From Candidatus Omnitrophota bacterium (lineage in GTDB: Bacteria; Omnitrophota; Omnitrophia; Omnitrophales; Aquincolibacteriaceae): 6,559 bases of DNA. The stretch spans positions 1 to 6,559 of the forward strand of contig JAHFHI010000071.1 in the NCBI GenBank assembly GCA_023246995.1, written 5' to 3'. Shown here in pieces: positions 1 to 6,478 of the stretch (its first letter is position 1; the number at the start of each line of letters is the position of its first letter). Under the pieces are notes generated by a model. The model ran no database searches, was not told where the DNA came from, and worked only from the letters and a program-made list of their open reading frames with translations. Both the position numbers and the translations under genes were made by a program.

Positions 1-561
1 CATGGCAAGGGTTTTGCCGCCGTTTAACATCCACGGCCAGTCGACCCGTTCATAAATCTTGGCGGCTAAAGCCGTAATCACCGGGTCTTTATAATATTCC
101 GCGCTGAAAAGAACTCCGGCCAGAAAAAGTGCCGTGTCGATGGGTGAAAGTTCGGAATGGATCGCTCGCTTGCCGCCGTCCATGGTCAGGAAGTGATAGA
201 AAAATCCGTGCTCCTGCGCGGCCGTGTTCAAGAAAAATTCAAGCGACCTGCGGGTTCGCCCAAGCGCGTCCTCCCGGCTGATCCATCCCCGGGAAACTCC
301 GACCGGGTAGGCTGAAAGGCCGAATCCCGTAGCCGCGATACTGGAGGCTGACTGGGTGGCGCCTTTTCTGAAATTATGCGCCCGGTCTCTGACAAGGCCG
401 TTTTGGGGGTTGGCCTCTTCAATGAAATAATTGAAAGCCGAATGCTGGATTTTTTCCAGAAGGGCTTCATCGGACAAAGTCTCGGCCCGCACCGCCGGTA
501 TGAAGGAAAAAGCCGCGACCAAGAAAAGGCTTAAAAATTTTCCGGCTGATCTGAAAATCAT
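1..561 (-). CDS. Exported glucoamylase-family protein (COG5368 / PF10091-like), N-terminal 187 codons only
   Basis: The gene is cut by the left edge of the window; no stop is reached. The start chosen is the ATG at 561-559, because GGAGAGG (570-576) lies 8 nt upstream and translation then begins with a clean Sec signal peptide: short basic n-region (Arg4, Lys8), hydrophobic core LSLFLVAAFSFIPA, and a probable signal peptidase I site after V-R-A at residue 26. The mature part reads like the N-terminal helices of the glucoamylase family: AFNYFIEEANPQNGLVRDR, SIAATGFGLSAYPVG, then GWISREDA, GFFYHF, SELSPIDTALFLAG and a VDWPWMLNG-type segment. The family has an (alpha/alpha)6-toroid fold and is linked to beta-glucan or oligosaccharide processing, sometimes next to cyclic glucan synthases; the true substrate is unknown. 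The catalytic part lies outside the window. It follows the receiver gene by 188 nt in the same direction, so co-transcription is possible but not shown. An in-frame ATG at 582 and another at 714 are alternative starts with poorer ribosome binding sites. Confidence 0.88.
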   Translation of the reverse strand, partial: MIFRSAGKFLSLFLVAAFSFIPAVRAETLSDEALLEKIQHSAFNYFIEEANPQNGLVRDRAHNFRKGATQSASSIAATGFGLSAYPVGVSRGWISREDALGRTRRSLEFFLNTAAQEHGFFYHFLTMDGGKRAIHSELSPIDTALFLAGVLFSAEYYKDPVITALAAKIYERVDWPWMLNGGKTLAM

Positions 562-569
562 TTCCAAGC

Positions 570-576
570 CCTCTCC
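570..576 (-). promoter_or_regulatory. Ribosome binding site deciding the glucoamylase-family start
   Basis: GGAGAGG on the minus strand sits 8 nt before the ATG at 561. The alternative in-frame ATGs at 582 and 714 have no comparable purine-rich site, and the 561 start puts the signal peptide at the very N-terminus. Confidence 0.6.
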
Positions 577-598
577 GGTCATGGTCTTTTTATCCGAT

Positions 599-669
599 CT
601 TGAGTTTGGCGCTTTTTTTAAAATATCCTCCCCCCGCTTATCCTTGAGAGGGAAAAGGTCAAACTCAAG
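599..669 (-). repeat. 10-bp inverted repeat in the glucoamylase leader
   Basis: CTTGAGTTTG (599-608) is the perfect reverse complement of CAAACTCAAG (660-669), separated by 51 nt. A third element CTTGAG at about 643-648 could also pair with the CTCAAG of the right arm, so in RNA a long-range stem and a short local hairpin would compete. The arms overlap the open leader frame. It may be a leader structure or an operator; chance is not excluded. Confidence 0.35.
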
Positions 670-749
670 CTTATCCGATTCTATTGTCGCCAGAAGTCTA
701 AACGGGTCAATCATTATTTTTCTTTAAAATCAAATTTATTGTTTTTATA

Positions 750-1121
750 TCAACTCTTATCCGCTAACGCTTCCTTCGTCTTGGCTTCGAGCTCCGCCAG
801 ACGGATTGGTTTTTGTAAATAAAAATGACAGCCTAGTTTTTCGGCCTTTTCGACAAGCGACGCCTCCTTGACGCCGGTAAGCATGATCACGCGCTGGGCA
901 GGCTTAAGCTCTCTGGCCTTGGCTAAAAATTGAATCCCAAGCATTTTGGGCATTAAAAAATCGCAAAGAACCAGGTCATAACTCCCCTGCGTGAATTTGG
1001 CAAGTCCTTCGGCTCCGTCCCCGGCAAGCTCGACGTCAAAATCGCGGTCCTCGAAAAAATCCCTCAAAAAAAATCTTACGGTCTCCTCATCGTCTATGAT
1101 GAGGATTTTAGGCAAGGCCAT
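750..1121 (-). CDS. Single-domain (CheY-like) response regulator receiver
   Basis: The protein is 123 aa, the length of one receiver domain, with no DNA-binding or enzymatic output domain. The conserved receiver residues are present: the acidic pair Asp10-Asp11 after KILII, the phospho-acceptor Asp54 in LVLCDFLMP, Thr82 in IMLTG, and Lys104 in the QKP motif. Its start is supported by AAGGAG 4 nt before the ATG. It begins 13 nt after the stop of the CHASE2 histidine kinase, so the two are almost certainly a cognate pair on one transcript, with the kinase phosphorylating Asp54. With no output domain, it must act by binding another protein (as CheY does), by relaying phosphate to a histidine phosphotransferase, or as a phosphate sink for the kinase. 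No target can be named from this window. Confidence 0.95.
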   Translation of the reverse strand: MALPKILIIDDEETVRFFLRDFFEDRDFDVELAGDGAEGLAKFTQGSYDLVLCDFLMPKMLGIQFLAKARELKPAQRVIMLTGVKEASLVEKAEKLGCHFYLQKPIRLAELEAKTKEALADKS

Positions 1122-1125
1122 AGGT

Positions 1126-1131
1126 CTCCTT
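1126..1131 (-). promoter_or_regulatory. Shine-Dalgarno site of the receiver gene
   Basis: AAGGAG on the minus strand, 4 nt before the ATG at 1121, lies wholly inside the 13-nt gap after the kinase stop codon. It is the best match to the anti-Shine-Dalgarno sequence among the genes here and suggests independent, efficient initiation of the receiver relative to the kinase. Confidence 0.65.
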
Positions 1132-1134
1132 AGG

Positions 1135-3117
1135 TTATCCGCTCGGTTGGGGTAAAAAAATATGCCATGTGGTGCCCTCGCCGATCCGGGTCGTCACTTT
1201 AATATCCCCGCCGTGATTGCGGATAATGCCGTGGCAGACCGAAAGCCCGAGTCCGGTGCCCTTGCCGGCAACCTTGGTGGTCACAAAGGGTTGAAAAAGC
1301 CGTTTTAAAACCTCGGGCGCAATCCCGCTTCCATTATCGGCAATCTGAAGGCAAACCCTATCGTGAAGCACGCCGAGCCGGAGCGTAATCTGTTTCTCGG
1401 CGTCTTCTTTAAAAGCATCCCGCGCGTTGTTCATCATGTTCATGATGACTTGGGAAATCTGCCCCGCGTCATAGGCGATTTCCGGGACCTCCCCCAGTTC
1501 GGTTTTAACCTCGATTTGGTGGCGGATCATTTCCTTTTCCATCAGAAGGAGCGTGTTCTCCACGGTTTTCTTTAAATTCCCGGGGACTCTAAGCGACTCG
1601 CTCTTACGCGCAAACGTAAGCAGCCCCTCCAAAATCATGTTGGCGCTTTCCATGATCCTGCGGAACATATCCGCGTAGCGGGTCATCTTTTCCGGGCTAA
1701 TCCCCGGCCTCATGCAGCATTCCACATTCAGGTTAATGGCGTTTAGGATATTGCGGAATTCATGGACGATTCCGGCCGAAAGCTCTCCCAGACAGGCCAT
1801 TTTCGCGGCGTGGATAAGCTGTTCCTGCGCGCGCCGAAGTTCTTCAAGCGCCAGAAAATAGCGAAAGGATGTGATCCCGATGAAAAGCACCGCAAGTGTA
1901 AGCTCATGGACCGCGACATCCACCCATAGACCTTTTAAAAAAGCCGCGTGGGCCGCGAAAAAATACGCGAGGCCGAGGCCCGTGACTGAAAGCAAGGAGC
2001 GGCTGATCGGAAGGAACATGGTAAGAAAAATCGCGGCCAGCCCGATAACCAAAAACGCCCCGTAGGAAACCCGCGCCGGGGCACGCCTTAAAAAATCTCC
2101 CTCCAGAATATTGGCCAAAACCTGGGCATGAAGCCCGATCCCGCTTTCGTATTCGCCGTAAGGCGTCACCCGCCTGTCGCCGAGCCCGAGAGCGGTGACC
2201 CCCACAAGAACGGCTTTGTCTTTAAAAGATTTCAGAAGTTCCGGCGCGGGCCCGCCTTTCATCCACTCGCGCTTGGTTTTCAAGACCTCCAAAAAGGAAT
2301 GACTTTGGATCCTGTCCATGGCGCCGTAATAATTGATCATCAGGCTTCCTTCCCCGGTAAGGGGAATCAGGCGCGGCCCGAGCCGGCTTTTTTCGATATA
2401 AATTCCATCTTTGAGAAGCTTCACATCCTCGATTCGGGCCCCCAAAAAAGATAACGCCATTAAAAGATCCATGGAGGGATAAACTTTCCCGTTGTAGCGC
2501 ATCAAAAGCTGCGCCCGCCGGGTTCTTCCGTCGGGCTCCACCGGCGTATTCACAAAAGCCAAGAGCGCGCTTCTGGAAATCTCCTCGAAAGGAAGCGACA
2601 CTTTGTCGGCCTGATCGATTCCGCGAAAATCTTTTGAATCCGGGAGCGCAAAGCGTTCAAGATTTTTTTCCCGCGTTGGATTGCGTTCAAAAGAAGCCCC
2701 GACCCCTTTTTCAAAAAAATAAGCCATCACGACCCGGTCCTCGAGCCCCCTCACCTGAAAACCGAGGCGCTCGTCCCCGGCCGGATTGTTGGGGTTTTTG
2801 TGCTCAAAGAGGAAGTCGTAGCCAAGGACCGCCGGCCTGAAAGAGGGGTGCTTGAGCGAACCCAGAAGTTCGGCGTGAATGTCCCGGGCCCAGGGCCAGC
2901 GGCCAAAAACATCGATGCTGGCTTCATCCACGGCCACCAGCCGGATTTCCTGGGGGAAAGGCTTCTGGCCGCGAAGTTTGAAACGCATGTCGAGGAACAA
3001 ATTTTCAAAACCATCCAGAACCCGGCAGGAAGCCACGACGGACATGACTAAAAAAATCAAAATTCCGATGGAGAGTTCCAGAAGCCGGCGTTTATCCGGG
3101 AATCTTGGATCGCTCAT
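1135..3117 (-). CDS. CHASE2-domain sensor histidine kinase
   Basis: This 660-aa inner-membrane kinase has: a cytoplasmic N-terminus with a basic patch; TM1 at about 12-31; a periplasmic CHASE2 domain at about 35-345 (FLDMRFKLRG, VAVDEASIDVFGRWPW, LGYDFLFE at the start; DKAVLVGVTALGLGD, TPYG and GIGLHAQVLANIL at the end); three more TM helices at about 350-369, 374-394 and 399-420; a short coiled coil; then the kinase core. Four TM helices put both the N-terminus and the kinase in the cytoplasm. Kinase motifs are intact: H-box GELSAGIVHEFRN with phospho-acceptor His452, N-box around Asn563-Asn564 (MMNNARDA), G1 DNGSGI (Asp594), F-box LFQPFVTTK and G2 GKGTGLGLS at about 618-626. It should therefore be active. 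There is no PAS, GAF or HAMP domain between membrane and H-box. The ATG lies 18 nt after the FecR stop; the only purine-rich site, GAGG, is just 2 nt from the ATG, so translation may be coupled to the FecR gene. The likely partner is the receiver 13 nt downstream. The ligand is unknown. Confidence 0.96.
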   Translation of the reverse strand: MSDPRFPDKRRLLELSIGILIFLVMSVVASCRVLDGFENLFLDMRFKLRGQKPFPQEIRLVAVDEASIDVFGRWPWARDIHAELLGSLKHPSFRPAVLGYDFLFEHKNPNNPAGDERLGFQVRGLEDRVVMAYFFEKGVGASFERNPTREKNLERFALPDSKDFRGIDQADKVSLPFEEISRSALLAFVNTPVEPDGRTRRAQLLMRYNGKVYPSMDLLMALSFLGARIEDVKLLKDGIYIEKSRLGPRLIPLTGEGSLMINYYGAMDRIQSHSFLEVLKTKREWMKGGPAPELLKSFKDKAVLVGVTALGLGDRRVTPYGEYESGIGLHAQVLANILEGDFLRRAPARVSYGAFLVIGLAAIFLTMFLPISRSLLSVTGLGLAYFFAAHAAFLKGLWVDVAVHELTLAVLFIGITSFRYFLALEELRRAQEQLIHAAKMACLGELSAGIVHEFRNILNAINLNVECCMRPGISPEKMTRYADMFRRIMESANMILEGLLTFARKSESLRVPGNLKKTVENTLLLMEKEMIRHQIEVKTELGEVPEIAYDAGQISQVIMNMMNNARDAFKEDAEKQITLRLGVLHDRVCLQIADNGSGIAPEVLKRLFQPFVTTKVAGKGTGLGLSVCHGIIRNHGGDIKVTTRIGEGTTWHIFLPQPSG

Positions 3118-3135
3118 GACCTCAAAGGGCCGGCA

Positions 3136-4581
3136 TTAAACGCACCCGGAACCGCTTTGGGTGCAGTCTTTGGTGGGGTCTGAAACGGTGCTTTGTTCCG
3201 CCGCAATATTATCTTCGGCGGCATCACGGCTTTCTTCTTGGACCGTGTCAACGACATCACTGAGGATTTCTTCCGCAATCTCGGAGGTTTCCAGTCCCGC
3301 TTCCTCGGCAATAGCCTCCGCGGTTTCTTCGGCAAACGTTTCTTCCAGGGTTTTCTCCATGGATTCTTTATAAGACAAGTCGCCTAAGTCTTCGAAAGTT
3401 CCCGGCTCCGCAGAATCGGGTTCGGGAGCTTCATAGCCCAAGGCCTCGTAGATTTCTGCTGCGGTTTCTTTGCTTAACGCGTCTTCCGGTCCCGGATCAG
3501 CGCCGATCTCCATAAAGGCGTCAACCGCGCCCGAAGCATCTTCTGTGGCGTCTCCGTAAAAACCCGCAAGAGCATCATCAAGGGACTCATCGGCGCTTAC
3601 GTCCGAGTCCCCCTGGTTTCCGCCGTCCGGAGGATCTCCATAGGCCTTTTCTTCTTCAGTCGCATCCTCCAGCTCTACGTCATCCGTCTCCTTTTTCGAA
3701 ACATCCTCTTCCGAAGTTTCTTCGCTTTCCAAGTCTTCGGAGGCTTCCGCATCCTCATCCTTTTGGGTTTCATCGCCGCCGGTCTCCGCCTGGGAGGAAA
3801 GATCCCGACTAAATTCCTCGACGGTCTCCAGGAACGCTTCCATCCCGCTCGAAATTTCAGGTTCCACGTCCGTCAGCTCGTGTTCACCTTCAACCAGGTT
3901 CATTTGCCGGTCCTGATCCACCACCACGCTCTCCCCGTCCGGGGTTTCGACCTCAACGGCATGAGCCTTTCCGTCCCGGCTGTTTAGAACCGCGACTTTC
4001 ATGCCTGCATCCCCGAAAAGAACCGCAAAACGGGTTCCTCGCACCCCGGCCACCGCGGTCGGCGTCGAAATTTTATATTCGCTTCCGGCTTCAAGGCGGT
4101 CGAGCGCATTAAAGATCGCGCCGTTTTCCATGCTCACATGCGTCGGCTCGATGGTGTGAAATTCTGCCTTCGTGTTTTCTTCGATACGAACCGTATTCAA
4201 AAAAAACTTGTCGTAGCTGATGGCCGCATAAGCCCCGGGGCTCGTCACCACCTGATCGCCCTCTTCAACCCGCATCCCCTTTTCGGCGGCCTGCCACTCC
4301 TCCGAACCTTTTTTCAAAATCCTCACTTCCCCCTGAAAATCAAAGAGGCTCGCCAGGTGATCGGTGAGCTCGCGCTTTAAATCCGGATTGTCTGCGGAAA
4401 AATTCAGAACCCTCGGGACGCCGGGATCCCTTTTAACATCCGCAATCTGATCGGCGGGAGTCTGCCGAAGTTCGCTTATCTGGCTGATGGCTTGCGGCAC
4501 GCCAAGCCCCAAGGTGAAAATCATCATCGTGCCTATTGTTAAAATTTTTTGAATAGTCCGGTCTTCCGCTTCAGGAATCAA
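3136..4581 (-). CDS. Stand-alone FecR-domain protein with long acidic C-terminal tail
   Basis: The 481-aa protein starts at TTG 4581-4579, supported by GAGGAG 8 nt upstream. A hydrophobic stretch at about 13-29 (ILTIGTMMIFTLGLGV) is a signal peptide or a single membrane anchor; cleavage near residues 31-34 is possible. The FecR domain spans about 80-230, with its hallmark ISTPTAVAGVRGTRFAV at 171-187, preceded by FQGEVRI and EEGDQVVTSPGAYAAI. In classical iron regulators FecR is an anti-sigma factor with a cytoplasmic N-terminal domain; that domain is absent and no sigma factor gene is nearby, so this protein is probably wholly periplasmic. Residues about 235-470 are low-complexity and strongly acidic (Glu/Asp/Ala/Ser, few Lys/Arg), first disordered-looking, then probably helical at about 403-465. 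Cys473 and Cys480 are the only cysteines in the protein and could close a small disulfide loop at the very C-terminus. It lies directly upstream of the CHASE2 kinase (18 nt), suggesting it presents or modulates the signal for that kinase; this is inference. Confidence 0.92.
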   Translation of the reverse strand: MIPEAEDRTIQKILTIGTMMIFTLGLGVPQAISQISELRQTPADQIADVKRDPGVPRVLNFSADNPDLKRELTDHLASLFDFQGEVRILKKGSEEWQAAEKGMRVEEGDQVVTSPGAYAAISYDKFFLNTVRIEENTKAEFHTIEPTHVSMENGAIFNALDRLEAGSEYKISTPTAVAGVRGTRFAVLFGDAGMKVAVLNSRDGKAHAVEVETPDGESVVVDQDRQMNLVEGEHELTDVEPEISSGMEAFLETVEEFSRDLSSQAETGGDETQKDEDAEASEDLESEETSEEDVSKKETDDVELEDATEEEKAYGDPPDGGNQGDSDVSADESLDDALAGFYGDATEDASGAVDAFMEIGADPGPEDALSKETAAEIYEALGYEAPEPDSAEPGTFEDLGDLSYKESMEKTLEETFAEETAEAIAEEAGLETSEIAEEILSDVVDTVQEESRDAAEDNIAAEQSTVSDPTKDCTQSGSGCV

Positions 4582-4589
4582 CGCCTTCT

Positions 4590-4595
4590 CTCCTC
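4590..4595 (-). promoter_or_regulatory. Ribosome binding site deciding the TTG start of the FecR gene
   Basis: GAGGAG on the minus strand ends 8 nt before TTG 4581. No in-frame ATG or GTG occurs between the upstream in-frame TGA (4737-4735) and this TTG. The next in-frame ATGs (codons 19 and 20) would cut into the hydrophobic segment, so TTG is the best start. Confidence 0.55.
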
Positions 4596-4676
4596 GCCAA
4601 ACGCATCCTTTTAAAAACCAAAAACTACCAATTCTAACTAAAGCATGGCCCTCCCTTTTCCGAATTACAACCGCCT

Positions 4677-4745
4677 GATCAAAAAGACTACTTTGTGATG
4701 TTTTTATGGGGCGCGATTCTAAAAGCCCAATCGATCAAAAAGGCT
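4677..4745 (-). repeat. Near-direct repeat in the FecR leader
   Basis: GATCAAAAAGACT (4677-4689) and GATCAAAAAGGCT (4733-4745) match at 12 of 13 positions, 56 bp apart start to start. Both copies are in the non-coding spacer upstream of the FecR gene and could be paired protein-binding sites. The A-run makes a chance match more likely than the count suggests. Confidence 0.3.
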
Positions 4746-4759
4746 TCTGAAATAAGGCC
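4737..4759 (-). terminator. Possible weak intrinsic terminator after the TPR-barrel gene
   Basis: On the minus strand GGCCTT-ATTTC-AGAAGCC can fold with three G-C pairs, a one-base bulge and two or three weaker pairs, followed at once by TTTTT. It lies about 50 nt after the stop codon. The stem is short and imperfect, so it may only attenuate transcription, or may be chance. Confidence 0.3.
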
Positions 4760-4810
4760 GGGGCGGGTTTTTTAGGGGATTAAAGAAGAGTGTTCCGGGG
4801 GGAAGGCCAT

Positions 4811-6478
4811 TTATGCCTGAAACCGGACTCTTGTGCCCGAAATATGGCGGGTGTATTCGTAAATATTATTCTTAGCGCGGGAGTCTTCGAGGGTATAGAA
4901 ACATTCGAGACGCAGGTGTTCGGTGAGCGGCTTGGAAATTAAAACCGTGAGCGTGAATTGGTCATCACGGCGCTTGGGCGGGCTTGAAGCATACTGGTTG
5001 TAATTCGAATCCTCAAAACGAAAAAGGACTTCCTGCTCAATCCCTGCGGGGAGCGGGAAATGCATCCCAAGCTGGCCGCCGTGCGCATTTTTGATGTAAT
5101 TGCGGCCGTCGGTGTCATCCCGCTCAAAATCATAGCCGCTGATCAGATAAACGCTTTTGGCCTCGTTCCAATACCAGTAGTTTGAAACCGAAACCGCGTT
5201 TTCAAAACCGTCCCGGCTCGTAAGATCCGGCTCCGGCCCTCCGGAATCATATTCGTGAAAGGATCCCCAGTAGGCCACGGTGGTGCGGAGGCGCTCCTGT
5301 AAAAACGTGATCAGGCTTACCGAAAGGGCGTCGGAAGCCGCGTAGAATTTATTTTTAAGCAGGGTAAAATCTCCGCCCTGGCGAATATTCCAGAAAGCCG
5401 GCCGGTTCATGAGCCGGAAAGCGTAGAGCGCGGAAACTCCGGCCGCTGCCGTGTAAGTATTAAGATACGTAAAATCCTGATAGAGAACCTGCGAATAAAA
5501 TCCGTCCGCGGTAAATATCCAGCGGCCCTTTTGCCCAAGCCGGTAAGTGCCTCCGAGCACCGTATTGTAGCGGCTCGTATTTTGATCCCCCTCGGTGCGG
5601 ATGGTGGGATCATTCGATTTCAGCACGGCATTCGTGTCAAAATCATAGCCGGCCATGAGGTTCACGCTCCAAGGCTTTCGCCGGGCCGCGCGGCCTCCGG
5701 CCATACCCCGAACGAGCGCAAACCGGGCCTTTTGACCGTAACCTTCCAGGGTGTTGGCGATCACCCAGCGGTATTCTTCGCGGGCTTTGGCAAGCTCCCC
5801 TTTCCTGGCCAAGGCTTCGGCCAGGTAAAAGTGAAGCGCGGCATTTTGGGGAGCCATCTCGAGCGCGTCTTCCAGGGCGTGAACCGCTGCCTCGTTTCGG
5901 CCCAAACGCAGAAGCGTAATGGCCCGGAAACGCCGGATCATCACATCCTGCGGGTAGGATAAAAGCAGCGCGTCAAAACCTTCCAGAGCGTCCTCAAGCC
6001 GGCCTTGGCTAAGCGCCCTGGCTGCCTCCGATTTCATAAACTCCTGGAGATTCATTCGAGCGGCTGAATCCGGGCCGGAACCGGCGCTCTTCAGGCGCTG
6101 AAGCTCCCGAAAACGTTTGGCGGCTTTCCGGCCGCTCACGCCCTCGGGGTCCTTCTCGGCAACGCTCTGAAAATCCTGGGCCGCACGTTCCCAGTCCGCC
6201 GTTTTGAGATAAAGCTCACCGCGCATCACTTGCACAGAAAGGTCTTCGGGATGAAGGTCCAGGGTTTCGTTTAGTTTGACAAGAGCGCGGTCCGAGTCTC
6301 CGAGCGCTTGATAGAGAGCCGCCATATAGCGTTTGATTCTTCCGCTTGCCGGATACTCTTTTTCCAGGCGTTCGAACTCGGCTAACGACGCTTCATGCTT
6401 TTTTGCGATAAAAAGTTTTGCGGCCTTGGTGCGCGCCAGTTCGGAAAGAGCGGGCTCTTCTTCGCCCGCCTCAAGCAA
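4811..6478 (-). CDS. TPR-repeat protein with C-terminal outer-membrane beta-barrel
   Basis: From the TTG at 6478-6476 the product is 555 aa. Residues about 14-245 are helical tetratricopeptide repeats: roughly three at 14-112, a charged linker, then three at 147-244 (e.g. LEDALEGFDALLLSYPQD, AVHALEDALEMAPQ). From about 269 the character changes to alternating aromatic/polar beta-strands joined by Gly/Asn/Asp-rich turns, opening with LMAGYDFDTNAVL and closing with NNIYEYTRHISGTRVRF, both typical of outer-membrane barrels fused to TPRs. The last residue is Ala two positions after Phe, not the usual terminal aromatic. The architecture (periplasmic TPRs plus barrel) recalls Slam/DUF560 proteins and polysaccharide exporters such as PgaA or BcsC, but I cannot assign it to one. 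Such a barrel needs a signal peptide, and one is encoded in frame just upstream of this TTG, so the true N-terminus is probably further right (see 6479-6553). A GGGGGAG site 7 nt before the TTG explains why that codon looks like a start. It is the first gene of the co-directional set, 229 nt before the FecR gene. Confidence 0.85.
   Translation of the reverse strand: MLEAGEEEPALSELARTKAAKLFIAKKHEASLAEFERLEKEYPASGRIKRYMAALYQALGDSDRALVKLNETLDLHPEDLSVQVMRGELYLKTADWERAAQDFQSVAEKDPEGVSGRKAAKRFRELQRLKSAGSGPDSAARMNLQEFMKSEAARALSQGRLEDALEGFDALLLSYPQDVMIRRFRAITLLRLGRNEAAVHALEDALEMAPQNAALHFYLAEALARKGELAKAREEYRWVIANTLEGYGQKARFALVRGMAGGRAARRKPWSVNLMAGYDFDTNAVLKSNDPTIRTEGDQNTSRYNTVLGGTYRLGQKGRWIFTADGFYSQVLYQDFTYLNTYTAAAGVSALYAFRLMNRPAFWNIRQGGDFTLLKNKFYAASDALSVSLITFLQERLRTTVAYWGSFHEYDSGGPEPDLTSRDGFENAVSVSNYWYWNEAKSVYLISGYDFERDDTDGRNYIKNAHGGQLGMHFPLPAGIEQEVLFRFEDSNYNQYASSPPKRRDDQFTLTVLISKPLTEHLRLECFYTLEDSRAKNNIYEYTRHISGTRVRFQA

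Larger units (their letters stand above)
562..749 (-). other. AT-rich spacer/leader between receiver gene and glucoamylase-family gene
   Basis: This 188-nt spacer is clearly richer in A/T than the genes beside it, above all at 711-750. I see no hairpin plus T-tract that would end transcription after the receiver gene and no good paired -35/-10 boxes. The nearest candidate, TTGACC with a TAGAAT 21 nt later on the minus strand, has too long a spacer. The glucoamylase reading frame stays open through the spacer back to an ATG at 714-712, four codons after an in-frame TAA. That would add 51 hydrophilic codons (MIDPFRLLATIESDK...) before the signal peptide; I think this is leader rather than coding. 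Confidence 0.4.
4582..4810 (-). other. Leader/spacer between TPR-barrel gene and FecR gene
   Basis: This 229-nt spacer is the longest between genes in the window and the likeliest site of a promoter for the FecR-kinase-receiver unit. I cannot find a convincing sigma-70 promoter: minus-strand TAGAAT (twice) and TGTAAT resemble -10 boxes, but none has a good -35 at 16-18 nt. It holds a weak hairpin with T-tract near the upstream gene and a near-perfect 13-bp direct repeat. The FecR frame is open back to 4734 but has no usual start codon there, so I regard that stretch as non-coding. Confidence 0.4.

Noticed and set aside
228..470. 80-codon minus-strand frame inside the glucoamylase-family gene
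   Set aside because: It is another frame of the same strand; the in-phase frame from 561 gives a signal peptide and family motifs, this one gives neither.
431..727. 98-codon open frame on the plus strand over the glucoamylase leader
   Set aside because: About half overlaps the signal peptide and N-terminus of the minus-strand gene; there is no recognisable protein family.
2128..2454. 108-codon open frame on the plus strand
   Set aside because: It is antisense to the CHASE2 domain of the kinase and gives a low-complexity Pro/Arg/Phe-rich product typical of a shadow frame.
1135..3117. CHASE2 protein as an adenylate/guanylate cyclase or Ser/Thr kinase (other common CHASE2 partners)
   Set aside because: The C-terminus has intact H, N, G1, F and G2 boxes of a histidine kinase.
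3136..4581. FecR protein as a classical anti-sigma factor of a FecI system
   Set aside because: There is no cytoplasmic anti-sigma domain before the hydrophobic segment, no ECF sigma gene and no TonB-dependent receptor signature in the neighbouring barrel.
4769..4810. A 12-codon minus-strand ORF whose ATG abuts the TAA of the TPR-barrel gene
   Set aside because: It is too short to support, has no ribosome binding site of its own, and its product (MAFPPEHSSLIP) resembles nothing known.
5531..5962. 143-codon open frame on the plus strand
   Set aside because: It lies wholly antisense to the TPR-barrel gene, whose repeats and barrel strands are clear, and its predicted protein shows no domain or motif.
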